64,000 nt of DNA from Desulfosporosinus metallidurans (GCF_001936615.1 NZ_MLBF01000021.1:1-64000); one strand, 5' to 3'. Positions 52,085 through 62,466 are shown, counted from the first letter of the stretch. Made by a program: numbers and translations. Notes: a model not told the origin generated them from the sequence alone.

Positions 52085-53398
52085 TTACTTTTCCTTGTCC
52101 AAGATCGCTTGGAAAGCAGTATTTGCTGCATTGGCGGCTGCCGCTACATCTTGTCCTTGGATAGCCGCTTGAATTGGTCCACCGACAGCATCGCGGGCAG
52201 GTCCAATATTGATAACAAGCGGACGGTCATGATCAACCGATGTCTTCATTGATTCTTTAACAGTAGCGGCATACTCCGCTGGGAAGTTCTTGAGTCCCTC
52301 TGGGTTGTTCCATACTGATTCGCGAGCACCAGGGTTACCAGCTTGTTGCATTTTCAGAACTTGCTCTTTGCTTGTTGCCCACTTTATGAATTCCCAGGTA
52401 GCATCTTGATTTTTGGACTTAGCGTTCAGGCCTAAAGCCCAAGAGGTAATATTATATGGCTTGGAACCTGCAGCCCCTGCAGGGAACGGAGCAAACCCTA
52501 CTTTATCCGAGACCGTGGATTTCTTAGGGTCGGTTAAGTTCGTATACAGGCTGTCAGCATCTGGCAAGAATACTGCCTGACCTTGTTGGAACACAGCAAA
52601 CGCTTGAGGCCAAGCCATGTTCAGAGTTCCTGGAGGCCCATAGAGACGTTGTAGGTCGCCATAGGTTTGATAAGCTTTAATGGCTTCCGGGCTGTTAACA
52701 GTTGCTTTGCCATCTTTAGCAAAGTCGCCACCCATGCTATAAAGGAAGCTAGAGTACTGAGTAACCGCAGGAGAACGTTGTCCGCGAGCTACAAAACCAT
52801 AAAGTTTTTTGCTAGGATCGTTCAACTTCTTGGCTGCAGCGAGAAGTTCGTCTAAAGTTTTCGGAACAGTTATGTTGTTTTGTTGCAGAATGTCTTTGCG
52901 ATAATAGAGAATTTCTCGTTCTGTAACAATCGGCACGCCATAGAGCTTCTGATCCATGGTTACAGTACCGATCGCGCCTTTGTTGAAATCACTGAGATCC
53001 CAGATTTTATCCTTCTGGGATGAAGTGGTTAAATCATTCAACCAACCGTTTTTGGCGAAAAGCTTCCCTTCTTGAAGTGGGCGAAACATCATAGCATCAA
53101 TCGTGGTCGTTCCAGAGGTCAGTTCAACCGTTAGCTTTTGGGTAAGCTGATCTTCGAAATAGTTCTCCAGATTTACCTTGATTCCAGTTTTTTGTTCAAA
53201 TTCTGGAAGCTGGGCTTTGATTGCATCGGCCCAAGGGTGGTTAGCAAATACCACGCGGAGTTGAGTTCCAGCATACGGTTTATCCGATGCTGCTGGTTTT
53301 GGAGTTGCATTTGTTCCACAGCCTGCGGCCAAACCTAAGGCCATTGCCAAGCTCAAAACCATAGCAACTCCTCTGAACAATTTGTGCGGTTTCTTCAC
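52085..53398 (-). CDS. Sugar ABC transporter substrate-binding lipoprotein
   Basis: 437 residues with a lipoprotein signal: basic start, hydrophobic core VAMVLSLAMALGLAAGC and lipidated C27. The mature part is a CUT1-type binding protein (family 1), with NPSEAIKAYQTYGDLQ-like and DATWEFIKWATSKEQ segments. The GTG start at 53398 has GGAGGGG 5 nt upstream; the open frame extends 31 codons further but gives no signal-peptide-like N-terminus. Heads the transporter-aldolase-kinase run. Ligand unknown, probably an aldonate or a sugar-acid oligomer. Confidence 0.92.
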   Translation of the reverse strand: MKKPHKLFRGVAMVLSLAMALGLAAGCGTNATPKPAASDKPYAGTQLRVVFANHPWADAIKAQLPEFEQKTGIKVNLENYFEDQLTQKLTVELTSGTTTIDAMMFRPLQEGKLFAKNGWLNDLTTSSQKDKIWDLSDFNKGAIGTVTMDQKLYGVPIVTEREILYYRKDILQQNNITVPKTLDELLAAAKKLNDPSKKLYGFVARGQRSPAVTQYSSFLYSMGGDFAKDGKATVNSPEAIKAYQTYGDLQRLYGPPGTLNMAWPQAFAVFQQGQAVFLPDADSLYTNLTDPKKSTVSDKVGFAPFPAGAAGSKPYNITSWALGLNAKSKNQDATWEFIKWATSKEQVLKMQQAGNPGARESVWNNPEGLKNFPAEYAATVKESMKTSVDHDRPLVINIGPARDAVGGPIQAAIQGQDVAAAANAANTAFQAILDKEK

Positions 53399-53522
53399 AG
53401 TGTCCCCTCCTATTAATTTTTTGTGATTGCCTCTATGTAATATACGGCAAATCTTTTTTAAATCCTGCCATGATGAAAAAAAAATTCTCAATTTACATAC
53501 TTTGTGAAAACTTTATCCATAT

Positions 53523-53551
53523 GGAAGCACGGGGACGGTTCTCTTGCTTCC
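53523..53551. repeat. REP-like element (GGAAGCA ... TGCTTCC)
   Basis: GGAAGCA and TGCTTCC arms flank CGGGGACGGTTCTCT. The core GGGGACGGTTCT is a recurring extragenic palindrome type in Clostridia, often associated with REP-linked (RAYT) transposases. A single copy, in the gap between dehydratase and binding-protein genes. Confidence 0.5.
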
Positions 53552-53596
53552 CAATAACAATGCAGCGTGTGCGAACGGGCTAAGAAACTTCCTCCC

Positions 53597-55219
53597 TTAA
53601 TTCTGAAAAACAGCCCCCAGATTCGCTGAAGAGACCCTATGGGAATACCTTTGAAGGAGACGGGAAGCTTCTTTCTGAACAGGAACAAAGCACTCTCGAC
53701 GAGCCGCCATTTCCTCACTTGAAACTAAAAGATCCAGCCGTCTATTTCCAATATCAATAAGTATTCTGTCCCCATTTTCGACTAGGGCGATCGGCCCTCC
53801 AGCAAAGGCCTCAGGAGAGATATACCCGGCAGAGACACCACCAGAAGCTCCGGAAAAGCGACCATCCGTTAAAATCGCCTTACCTCCATGGACTTGCAAA
53901 AATTCCGTCACTCGATGTAACTCTCTCATACCTGGGCCACCAGCCGGCCCTTCATAACGGACCACTAAAATTTCTTCGGGACCTACATTTTCCGCCGCCA
54001 AACATTCCTCTTCGGAGTTAAAGACCCTTGCTGATCCTTCGATTTGAGTTTCCGACCCACTGATCGCTGAACGTTTAAGGAGAGCTCCTTCTGGCGCCAG
54101 ACTTCCGTATAACACGACTAGACCGCCCTCTTGTTGAAGCGGATTATCCAGGGTATGAATAAGTTCTCCGATTTCTCCAACTTGACGCAAGTTTTCCTGT
54201 ACGGTTTGCCCTGTTACCGTAATTATGTCTTTATGCAAAAGAGACTCCAAACGTTTCATGACGGCCTGAGTCCCTCCCGCTCGGTGGATATCCACGACAG
54301 TATGGTCTTGGTCATTGGGTACGACTGCCGTTAAAAATGGGGTACTCAAGCTTAAACGATCAAAATCTTGTAGTGTGAGACTTATGTCTATTTCTTTGGC
54401 AAGGGCCAGGAGATGGAGAACAGCATTTAACGACCCTCCAGTCGCTAGCAAAACACGAATTGCATTTTCGAAGGCTTCTTTGCTCAAAATTTTCCTCGGA
54501 GTAATCCCCTCTTCTATCAGTTTGACGACCTGAGCTCCCGACTCTTGAGCTAAACTAGAGCGTAGCGCACTTTGTGATGGTACAAGTCCATTGCCTGGCA
54601 TCGCTAAACCCAAGGCCTCTGTTAGCATCCCCATCGTATTCGCAGTGCCTAAATAAGGACAAATTCCTGGACTTGGGTAATATTTAAGGGTCTCTTCTAC
54701 CAATGTCTTCTCGTCAATCTCTCCCCGCATAAAACGCTGACGGGCTGCCTTGGAATCCCGAGGCTTGATTTCCGGAACATTGGGCCCTGCTGAAACGAGA
54801 ATACTGGGAAAGTTGATCCGAGCTGCTGCCATTAATAGGGCTGGAACGATTTTATCACAAGAACCGAGCAAGACCATTCCATCAAAAATATTATGGCTCA
54901 GAATCATTGTTTCCACCGAGTCAGCTATCAATTCTCGACTGGGAAGAACATAATTCATCCCACAATGTCCCTGGGTAATTCCATCACAAATCGCTATGGT
55001 GTTGAATTCTAGTGGAGTACCCCCCGCTTGGATAATTCCACGTTTGACATGTTCTGCTAGTTCTCTGAGAGGGGCATGTCCAGGAACAATTTCATTCCAA
55101 GTATTGACTACCGCAACGATCGGGCGGTCAAGGTCTTCGTAACGGGCTCCAGCTGTACACAAATGTGCCTTAGCAATGGCTCGTTGAAAAGGAGGAAGTT
55201 GATTTATACGGTTTATCAT
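53597..55219 (-). CDS. Sugar-acid dehydratase of the IlvD/Edd family
   Basis: A 540-residue Fe-S dehydratase. Cluster ligand motifs are seen in CDGITQGHCGMNYV, LGSCDKIVPALLMAA and GICPYLGTANTMGMLTEALG. The last has ICPY where IlvD has an ACGG-type motif, suggesting a sugar-acid member rather than dihydroxy-acid dehydratase. It would form a 2-keto-3-deoxy acid from an aldonate or its 6-phosphate. Its ATG overlaps the kinase stop (ATGA), so they are coupled. Feeding KDPG aldolase in the same cluster supports an Entner-Doudoroff type route. Confidence 0.9.
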   Translation of the reverse strand: MINRINQLPPFQRAIAKAHLCTAGARYEDLDRPIVAVVNTWNEIVPGHAPLRELAEHVKRGIIQAGGTPLEFNTIAICDGITQGHCGMNYVLPSRELIADSVETMILSHNIFDGMVLLGSCDKIVPALLMAAARINFPSILVSAGPNVPEIKPRDSKAARQRFMRGEIDEKTLVEETLKYYPSPGICPYLGTANTMGMLTEALGLAMPGNGLVPSQSALRSSLAQESGAQVVKLIEEGITPRKILSKEAFENAIRVLLATGGSLNAVLHLLALAKEIDISLTLQDFDRLSLSTPFLTAVVPNDQDHTVVDIHRAGGTQAVMKRLESLLHKDIITVTGQTVQENLRQVGEIGELIHTLDNPLQQEGGLVVLYGSLAPEGALLKRSAISGSETQIEGSARVFNSEEECLAAENVGPEEILVVRYEGPAGGPGMRELHRVTEFLQVHGGKAILTDGRFSGASGGVSAGYISPEAFAGGPIALVENGDRILIDIGNRRLDLLVSSEEMAARRECFVPVQKEASRLLQRYSHRVSSANLGAVFQN

Positions 55220-56739
55220 TGTGATGCCCCCTTTTGTGCAAACTCCTGAAGTTTCAGGTAAGCTTTTTCTCCCAAATTAACAAGTTCTTTGAACAGAGTA
55301 TACCCTTCTTGGTAACGTGCTACCCTAGTTTGAACCGGTGCTTGAACACGGGCAGGGGGAATAAGTTCCGCACATTCTTCTAATGAACTAATTTGTCCTA
55401 AGGCATACCAAGCTAGAAAGGCACCACCTAGTGCCGATCCCTGTGTATGTTTCAGAGTTCCTAGTGGCTTACCGATCACATCCGCAAGAATCTGCACCCA
55501 TACCTTAGATTTTGTAAACCCCCCCGTTGCTCGGACTTCAACAACTGGCCCTATTAAATGGACAAGCAGTTCTACGACTGAATTAAGCTGATAACAAATA
55601 CCCTCAAGTACAGCCCGCATCAGATGGTCTCGAGTATGAATCAACTTCAGACCCCAAAAACTTCCCGAAACATCCTCACGCCAGAACGGAGCCCGTTCTC
55701 CAGTGAGATACGGCAGGCAAAAAAGGCCGTCTGACCCTGGAGTAATTTTGGCGACCCCCAGGTTCAGTTGCTCATAAAAAGTGTCCGAAGACTCCCCTCC
55801 ACTTAACAGGATTCCCTGCAACCAGCGCACGAGTATTCCCCCGTTATTGATGGGCCCACCCACAATGTAATGATTCTCATCCACATGGTAACAAAACAGC
55901 CGTCCCTGTGGATCCAGCTTTGGCTCATTTACCATCCCGCGGACAGCTCCGCTCGTGCCAATCGAAATAGCTAAAGAACCCGGATTCACTGCCCCTACTC
56001 CCAAATTAGCCAGCGCTCCGTCGCTCGCACCCGCAATAATTCGAGTATCATGACCTAACCCTAACTTTTCGGCCAAATCAGGTTTGACACACCCCACTAT
56101 ATCCGTCGTTTTTACCAACCTTGGCAGCTGAGCCCCTGACACTCCACACCAATCCAGGGCATCTTGATCCCAGTCCCGTGATGCAAGATTATAGAGTCCA
56201 GTCGCTGAGGCAATAGATTCATCGACCACCCACTCACCCAGCAAATCAAATAAAATCCAAGACTTTAGATCCGCCCAAAGTTTAGTTCTATGATAGATTT
56301 CTGATTCATTTTCTCTGAACCACGCTAGTTTAACAAGTGGCGACATAGCATGAATCGGAGTTCCGGTTTTTTCATATAAAGACAGTCCTTCAGGGCCAGA
56401 ACGCAATCGTCCAGCCATACCTTCAGCCCGTTGATCGGCCCAAGTCACAAGATGGGTTAAAGGTTGGTTAAATTCATCGACCGCCATTAATGCGTGCATC
56501 GCTGTACTGAGAACCATAACTTTTGGACAATCTGTGACTCCTGAAAGAACTTGCTGAATTGCCCAATGAAAGGCTTCTAATACTTTAAACGGATCTTGCT
56601 CTACATAACCCTGACGGGTTTGAATCAATGGGTAGCCACTACTAAATTCTCGAACCAATTCTGCCTTTTCGTTAAAAATTGTCGCTTTGACACTAGACGT
56701 CCCAACGTCAACGCTTAAAATCCATTCTCGCTGTTCCAC
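55216..56739 (-). CDS. FGGY-family carbohydrate kinase (gluconokinase-like), copy 2
   Basis: A 507-residue kinase with LSVDVGTSSVKATIFN at the N-terminus, IIAGASDGALANLGVGAV, AISIGTSGAVRG and RATGGFTKSKVWVQILADV. The start is GTG at 56739, 6 nt after AAGGTGGG; the TTG one codon earlier is too close. First gene of the catabolic run after the RpiR gene, overlapping the dehydratase by 4 nt. It is related to, but clearly different from, the kinase at 45841-47343. Confidence 0.9.
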   Translation of the reverse strand: MEQREWILSVDVGTSSVKATIFNEKAELVREFSSGYPLIQTRQGYVEQDPFKVLEAFHWAIQQVLSGVTDCPKVMVLSTAMHALMAVDEFNQPLTHLVTWADQRAEGMAGRLRSGPEGLSLYEKTGTPIHAMSPLVKLAWFRENESEIYHRTKLWADLKSWILFDLLGEWVVDESIASATGLYNLASRDWDQDALDWCGVSGAQLPRLVKTTDIVGCVKPDLAEKLGLGHDTRIIAGASDGALANLGVGAVNPGSLAISIGTSGAVRGMVNEPKLDPQGRLFCYHVDENHYIVGGPINNGGILVRWLQGILLSGGESSDTFYEQLNLGVAKITPGSDGLFCLPYLTGERAPFWREDVSGSFWGLKLIHTRDHLMRAVLEGICYQLNSVVELLVHLIGPVVEVRATGGFTKSKVWVQILADVIGKPLGTLKHTQGSALGGAFLAWYALGQISSLEECAELIPPARVQAPVQTRVARYQEGYTLFKELVNLGEKAYLKLQEFAQKGASQ

Positions 56740-56856
56740 CAATTTCCCACCTTGCCATACTTAAACTTGAAACTTATTCGCTATTACATTTATAAAACTA
56801 ACTCTTCTTTATTATGAAGAAAAATTGGCTGGCACCAGTTTAGTGAATACTAATTC

Positions 56857-57711
56857 CTAATACCTCTTCAAAGCAATCACTTCTCGGATTTTCTGGAGAT
56901 TTTCCAATAGAATATCCCGTCTGAGCAGAGAAACTCCCACAAATAACGTATCAATAATGCTTAGTTGGGCAATCCGAGAGGACATCGCCTCACTCCGATA
57001 GTGAGATTCTCGACTGGATGAAAGTAGACAGATATCGCTTTCCTTCGTGACCGGGGATTTAGGATAATTAGTCAAGCAGATTGTCACTGCACCTGCTTGG
57101 CGTGCCGTTATTAAAGCTTGCACAATATCGATGTTACTCCCCGAATGGCTAATCGCGAAAACGACCGCTCCGGGTTGTAAGAGGCGAGCTGAAATCACCT
57201 GCATATGGGAATCAGTCAGAGCAATGCAGGGAATTCCAACGCGAATAAACTTGTGGTACGCATCCATCGCGATCGGTGCCGATCCTCCCAAACCATAAAA
57301 TTCAATCCGCGTCGCCTGATGAAGGGTCTGAACCGCTTTCTCCAAACTTCGTTCATCAACAAGGGTTAAGGTATCTTGCAGAGCCTCCATATTAGACTGA
57401 AAAACTTTAGCTGCAATTGTCAACAACGTATCGTCCGGGGTGATTTCTTGATGAATGTTCTGTAAGGGTTTAACGAGATCACTCGCCAAAGAAATTTTAA
57501 ACGCTTGGTACCCACCATATCCTAAACGTTTGCATAAGCGAAAAATAGTTGCCTCAGCACTCTGGGCAAATTCCGCTAGTTCTGTAATCGAAAGATGAAT
57601 GATTTGATCCGGGTTTTGCAGAATATAACGGGCTACCCGACTTTCCGCTGATTTTAAAGAAGGCAGAATCCCCCTAACACGGGCGAGACAGCCTTGTAAA
57701 TGATTATCCTC
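56857..57711 (-). CDS. RpiR-family transcriptional regulator (HTH + SIS)
   Basis: 284 residues. The N-terminal helix-turn-helix (about 10-80: SAESRVARYILQNPDQIIHL and SAEATIFRLCKRLGYGGYQ) is followed by a SIS sugar-phosphate-binding domain with FYGLGGSAPIAMDAYHKF and AISHSGSNIDIVQAL. It probably represses or activates the sugar-acid operon in response to a phosphorylated intermediate. The ATG at 57711 is preceded by GGGGGAG. It follows the CdaR-type gene by 17 nt. Confidence 0.92.
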   Translation of the reverse strand, partial: EDNHLQGCLARVRGILPSLKSAESRVARYILQNPDQIIHLSITELAEFAQSAEATIFRLCKRLGYGGYQAFKISLASDLVKPLQNIHQEITPDDTLLTIAAKVFQSNMEALQDTLTLVDERSLEKAVQTLHQATRIEFYGLGGSAPIAMDAYHKFIRVGIPCIALTDSHMQVISARLLQPGAVVFAISHSGSNIDIVQALITARQAGAVTICLTNYPKSPVTKESDICLLSSSRESHYRSEAMSSRIAQLSIIDTLFVGVSLLRRDILLENLQKIREVIALKRY

Positions 57712-57728
57712 CATGCTTCTCCCCCATT

Positions 57729-58763
57729 TTACTTGGTGTGATTGCTTAACCAAAGGGCCATAAATAAATGGACTGCTCCAGTTAAACGTCGAGGATTATG
57801 TCCTGTTAACTCCGTGATCCGATCTAACCGATAGGTTAACGTATTTCTATGAATAAATAAAGCCCGCGCTGAGTCTGCAACACTCATGTCTTTTTCCAAA
57901 AAGGTCCTCAGTGTCTCCAGCAATTCCTCGCTTAAGTGCCCGAGAACACCTTGGATATACTCTTGACCGACAATCGTTCGGGTCTCTTGGAATAGAGAAG
58001 CCAGTCCCACATTCCAAGCCGCTAACCCCAGTTTACCCGCAAAAAATCGGCGGTGAAGCTCGACTAATTTCTTGACATCTAAAAAGCCTGCCCATAAATC
58101 TGTTTCAATCACTTGACCCACAAAAACCGTTGCCAAAACTCCTAACTCATCTGCTAATAAAGCATGAATCTGTTCGATCAGAGAATTTCCGTAAACCCTA
58201 TGTTCCACTAACCCTTCACTGCGTTCGAGTGGAACATAGAGAAAAAGATCAGGCTTAAGAACCCAGCGCACGGGTGCCTGTGGGAAAAGGTTCTCCAGCA
58301 CTTCAACAACCTCAGGAGTCCATGCCGAACAGTGAACAAGTACCGGATACCCCAGAGAAAGGCCCGTTAGGCGACACGCAGCGGCCTTCGCAGCGAAGGT
58401 CCCTTGATCCCATTGTTCTACGAGCGCTTTGTTTAGCAGCTTCTCCCAGGTCCAAGATTCAAATGGAACATCCTGATCAAGACTACCTGTCAAACCGTCA
58501 TAAATTTCTCGGGCCAAGGCTTGTAAGAGTCGGGTTGTCAAGGGTCCCGCCTCTACGCTGCCAGGGCTATAGAGCAACTCAATTGTCCCATCCTCCACCT
58601 GAATTTCGAGGGGAATTTGCGGTCCTGGGATTTCGCCCTCCAAAGAATTTCCAGCAGGGGACTGGCACTCGGAACCAACTCGAAATAGCAAGCCCGTTGC
58701 CTCGGAAAGACGGCGGGCTAAAACTTGTACTCTTTCCCTTGGTATCCCGTTATTTTGAAACAC
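57729..58763 (-). CDS. CdaR/PucR-family transcriptional regulator
   Basis: 344 residues. The C-terminus is the PucR-type helix-turn-helix ARALFIHRNTLTYRLDRI, preceded by a GGDEF-like/PucR linker domain. The N-terminal 100 residues resemble the sugar-diacid recognition domain. GTG start with AGGGTG 7 nt upstream. Proteins like this control use of glycerate, glucarate or other sugar acids, in line with the neighbouring genes. With RpiR it gives the cluster two sensors, probably for unphosphorylated and phosphorylated acids. Confidence 0.88.
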   Translation of the reverse strand: MFQNNGIPRERVQVLARRLSEATGLLFRVGSECQSPAGNSLEGEIPGPQIPLEIQVEDGTIELLYSPGSVEAGPLTTRLLQALAREIYDGLTGSLDQDVPFESWTWEKLLNKALVEQWDQGTFAAKAAACRLTGLSLGYPVLVHCSAWTPEVVEVLENLFPQAPVRWVLKPDLFLYVPLERSEGLVEHRVYGNSLIEQIHALLADELGVLATVFVGQVIETDLWAGFLDVKKLVELHRRFFAGKLGLAAWNVGLASLFQETRTIVGQEYIQGVLGHLSEELLETLRTFLEKDMSVADSARALFIHRNTLTYRLDRITELTGHNPRRLTGAVHLFMALWLSNHTK

Positions 58764-58852
58764 ATTACTTCACCCTAGCCTTTTTCCCTTTGCCAAATAT
58801 TCTATCACGCTTACCCTTGATGTAACCCACTACACTTAAGAATAGGCAGAAT

Positions 58853-59977
58853 TTAATAAGCAGGTTTATACCCCGGTCTATGAATGACGTCTTGAGTCTC
58901 CGCATCGAAATAGCGAGCTGCGCTCATTTCAAAGGCCACTTTATGCTTTTGGAGTACTTTAGCCGGGCTTGTCGCTCCAACCCTCGCAATGACGTTTTCA
59001 CCGTTAATCGCAAAATGGATATAATTTTCGGCTCCCATAGGTTCAACAACATCCACTTGCACGTCAACCGTCCAATCTGGATGGGCTTCTAGAAAGGCAA
59101 TATCATCTTCTATGGACTCAGGGCGGATTCCCATGATTATTTCCTTTCCTATATAAGGGGTCAATGCCTCTCGACGTTCCTCAAGCGGGGAAATACGAAG
59201 CTCCGGGTTCACCAGCCACATCTGGCCGTTTTCTTCAATTAGTTTGACACGCAAAAAGTTCATGGCGGGCGAACCGATGAACCCAGCCACAAACGTATTG
59301 CAAGGATGATTATACAAGTTCATGGGAGTATCCACTTGCTGAATAAACCCATCTTTCATGACGACGATCCGGTCACCCATGGTCATCGCCTCAGTTTGGT
59401 CGTGGGTCACATAAACTACGGTTGTCTGTAAACGGTGCCGCAACTTAGAAATCTCAGCCCGCATTTGCACCCTTAACTTAGCATCTAAATTTGATAACGG
59501 CTCATCCATCAAAAAGACTTTAGGTTCCCGAACAATTGCTCGACCCAAAGCCACCCTCTGTCTTTGTCCGCCTGACAACGCTTTCGGTTTGCGGTCTAAA
59601 AGATGATCGATGTCCAATATTTTAGCCGCTTCCTTCACCCTGCGGTCAATATCATCCTTTGGCATTTTACGCAGCTTTAACCCGAACGCCATATTCTCGT
59701 AGACACTCATATGAGGATAGAGAGCATAACTTTGAAAGACCATGGCGATATCTCGGTCTTTTGGCGCGACATTGTTAATCAGTTGGTCCCCAATATATAT
59801 TTCTCCACTGGTTGTTTCCTCTAGCCCAGCGATCATCCGAAGAGTCGTTGTTTTTCCACAGCCCGAAGGACCGACCAAAACCAGAAATTCCTTATCATTA
59901 ATCTCTAAATTAAAATCATAAACCACCGTATTTTGATCGTACTTCTTGACCACATTCTTAAATAGTAGCCTTGCCAT
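58853..59977 (-). CDS. ABC transporter ATP-binding protein (MalK/MsmX/UgpC type)
   Basis: A 374-residue ATPase. Walker [19 protein letters not shown], the signature [19 protein letters not shown], Walker [13 protein letters not shown] and a C-terminal TOBE regulatory domain (about 240-374) are clear. The open frame starts 17 codons earlier, but AAAGGTG fits the ATG at 59977, and the sequence [14 protein letters not shown] is a normal start. It is the likely motor for the two permeases 7-8 kb downstream, although MsmX-type ATPases may serve several importers. Confidence 0.94.
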   Translation of the reverse strand: MARLLFKNVVKKYDQNTVVYDFNLEINDKEFLVLVGPSGCGKTTTLRMIAGLEETTSGEIYIGDQLINNVAPKDRDIAMVFQSYALYPHMSVYENMAFGLKLRKMPKDDIDRRVKEAAKILDIDHLLDRKPKALSGGQRQRVALGRAIVREPKVFLMDEPLSNLDAKLRVQMRAEISKLRHRLQTTVVYVTHDQTEAMTMGDRIVVMKDGFIQQVDTPMNLYNHPCNTFVAGFIGSPAMNFLRVKLIEENGQMWLVNPELRISPLEERREALTPYIGKEIIMGIRPESIEDDIAFLEAHPDWTVDVQVDVVEPMGAENYIHFAINGENVIARVGATSPAKVLQKHKVAFEMSAARYFDAETQDVIHRPGYKPAY

Positions 59978-60091
59978 TAACTTCAACACCTTTCCCAATC
60001 TGATCCTATTTAGACAAGCCTGCTGCACAAGTCTATTTTAAGATCCATTGTAACAAATCTAAGCCGGGACAAGCTATTGGCATAATGCACA

Positions 60092-60135
60092 AAAAATGCC
60101 GCACCGATGACGAAAGTCATCTGGCGCAGCATTTT
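60092..60135 (-). terminator. Terminator of the molybdenum hydroxylase operon
   Basis: 20-bp imperfect arms (AAAAATGCCGCACCGATGAC with its complement) capped by a GAAA tetraloop, 11 nt after the large-subunit stop. Confidence 0.85.
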
Positions 60136-60145
60136 TGGAAAACTG

Positions 60146-62464
60146 TCAAGAATCTAGATTAAGATTTGTGATTAAGTTTTGCTTTGCCAAAAATACCTTT
60201 TCAGGTGTGATCGGTAAATGGTTTACTCTAACCCCGACGGCATTATAAATCGCCTGAGAAATAGCCGGTGGCGGGGTATTGGCCACCACTTCCCCGATAG
60301 ATTTCGCCCCAAAAGGCCCCGAGGGTTCAAAGCTCTCTTCAAACTCTATCCGCACGTTCCCAACATCTTTGCGGCATGGGATTTTATACTGCATAAAGGA
60401 GTTCGTCGCCATCTTGCCCAAGTCATTATAGTTTACCTCTTCGTAGAGGGCCATCCCTATTCCTTGGACAATCCCACCTTCGGCCTGAATGCGGGCTAAA
60501 TTAGGATTAATCACAGTCCCACAATCTATGACCGCAACATAGTCAATCAAGTCTACTTTTCCAGTCTCTTGATCAACTTCTACCTCCGCAAAACCTGCTA
60601 CATACGGCGGAGGGGAAATTTCGCTTCCATGTGTTGCATAACCAACAAGCTGAAGTTTTCCCGTACCCAGAATGGTAAGTTCCGCTATCTTGGCAAAACT
60701 CATCTCCTGCTCTCCTCTAACAGTACGGACTGCCATTTCATGCAGTTCAACGTCCTCCGAAGAAACTCCTAAAAACGTTGCACCCTGTTCCAAAATCTTC
60801 TTTTTCAATTCCTCCGCTGCCTTAACAACCGCAGACCCGGCTACATAGGTCGTACTTGAGGCATAAGACCCTGGATCATAGGGAGCAGTATCAGTATCCC
60901 CGGCATTAACTATAATCATCTCCATCGGGATCTCCAAAATCTCCGCGGCCATCTGGCTAAGGATCGTATCGCATCCAGTTCCCATGTCCGTTGCTCCGAT
61001 GAGAAGGGTAAAATACCCATCATCATTTAATCGAATTTCAGCGGATGCAGTTCCGATATTTGCAATGCCCGAGCCCTGCATCGTAACTGCCATTCCCACT
61101 GCTCTCACTTTATTGTGCCCGACTTCTCGGCGCGGGAATTTACCCTTCCAGCCGATCAGCTCTTTGCCCCTGGCTATACATTGATCTAAAGACGAGCTTC
61201 CCAGCAGAACCCCTTGACCGGTCAGAAAGGTTTCCCCGACTTTGCTGATATTCTTTAAGCGAACCTCGGTCGGGTCCATATTTAATCGTTCTGCCAACAG
61301 ATTAACCGTCGATTCCAAGGCAAACGTTCCCTGCGTCGCTCCATATCCTCGGAAAGCCCCTGCTGGCATTTTGTTGGTATACACGGCGTTTCCGTTGAAA
61401 CGCACCGCTCTTGTTTTATTATAAAGCGGAAGTGTGTAATGACCCACACAGCCTAAGACAGTAGGGGCATGTTCCCCGTACGCCCCAGTGTCCGATAAGA
61501 CTTTAATATCGATCGCTCGAATAATCCCTTCCTGATCTGCCCCCAGTTTGACCTTAACTCTCATAGCATGACGGCTGGTCGTACAGCTAAATGTTTCTTT
61601 TCTATCATAGATGATGAGCGCTGGTTTCCCAGTCTTCAAGGTTACGATCGCTGCAAAGACATCCCCTGCGCCTGTTTGCTTACCTCCGAACCCGCCACCG
61701 ATTCTAGGCTTAATCACCCTGATCTTACTTGCGGGAATCTGTAACGCTCTCGCCAACTGTCTTTTAATATGAAAAGGAACCTGGGTGGAGCTGACCACAA
61801 CGAGCCTTCCAACGTGATCAAGGTAAGTAAAAGCACGGTACGTTTCCATCATGGCATGGGCCTGCGCTTGCGGATAATAGACATCCTCAACCACCACTGC
61901 GCAACGCTTGAATTCTTCCTCCACATCTCCCACTGCTTCGTAGTAGGAAGAGGCAATATTTTTTCCCTTATCAAGTCCAATATCGAAATTGACGTGCAAA
62001 TCCTCTTCAGGATGAACCACTGAAGAATGTCCCAAGGCCTGCTCGAAATCTAAAACAGGTTCCATCACTTCATAATCGACCTTGATCTTCTTCATGGCCA
62101 GGAGCGCTGTCTTTTCATCCACCGCCGCGATAATCGCCACTTCATCTCCCACATAGCGAACGATTTGATCGAGAATCAAACGATCATAGGGCGAGGGCTC
62201 GGGATAGGATTGACCCGCTAACGTGAAACGTTCTTTTGGAACATCTTTATAAGTGAGAATGCATTCCACACCCTCTAACTTCTCTGCCCCAGAAAAATCG
62301 ATCGAATTAATCTTAGCATAAGCATGTGGGCTTCTCAGAATTTTCACCACTAAGGCATTGGGCAAAGCCAGATCTTCTGTATACACCGGTTTACCTGTGG
62401 CGATCATCATGCCATCAATTTTAGGAATGCTGTGACCTACATTTTTCAAGCCCATGCTCTTCAC
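60146..62464 (-). CDS. Xanthine dehydrogenase-family molybdopterin-binding subunit
   Basis: A 772-residue large subunit of a molybdenum hydroxylase. Cofactor motifs GGGFGGKQ and AFRGYGATQG, and the catalytic-Glu segment PSGPFGAKSIGEV (about 715-728), are present. GTG start. It probably hydroxylates a purine (xanthine or hypoxanthine), since its operon leader has a purine riboswitch. From sequence alone an aldehyde or N-heterocycle cannot be excluded. It begins 2 nt after the Fe-S subunit gene stop. Chaperones for Mo-cofactor insertion are not in the window. Confidence 0.92.
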   Translation of the reverse strand: MKSMGLKNVGHSIPKIDGMMIATGKPVYTEDLALPNALVVKILRSPHAYAKINSIDFSGAEKLEGVECILTYKDVPKERFTLAGQSYPEPSPYDRLILDQIVRYVGDEVAIIAAVDEKTALLAMKKIKVDYEVMEPVLDFEQALGHSSVVHPEEDLHVNFDIGLDKGKNIASSYYEAVGDVEEEFKRCAVVVEDVYYPQAQAHAMMETYRAFTYLDHVGRLVVVSSTQVPFHIKRQLARALQIPASKIRVIKPRIGGGFGGKQTGAGDVFAAIVTLKTGKPALIIYDRKETFSCTTSRHAMRVKVKLGADQEGIIRAIDIKVLSDTGAYGEHAPTVLGCVGHYTLPLYNKTRAVRFNGNAVYTNKMPAGAFRGYGATQGTFALESTVNLLAERLNMDPTEVRLKNISKVGETFLTGQGVLLGSSSLDQCIARGKELIGWKGKFPRREVGHNKVRAVGMAVTMQGSGIANIGTASAEIRLNDDGYFTLLIGATDMGTGCDTILSQMAAEILEIPMEMIIVNAGDTDTAPYDPGSYASSTTYVAGSAVVKAAEELKKKILEQGATFLGVSSEDVELHEMAVRTVRGEQEMSFAKIAELTILGTGKLQLVGYATHGSEISPPPYVAGFAEVEVDQETGKVDLIDYVAVIDCGTVINPNLARIQAEGGIVQGIGMALYEEVNYNDLGKMATNSFMQYKIPCRKDVGNVRIEFEESFEPSGPFGAKSIGEVVANTPPPAISQAIYNAVGVRVNHLPITPEKVFLAKQNLITNLNLDS

Positions 62465-62466
62465 CC

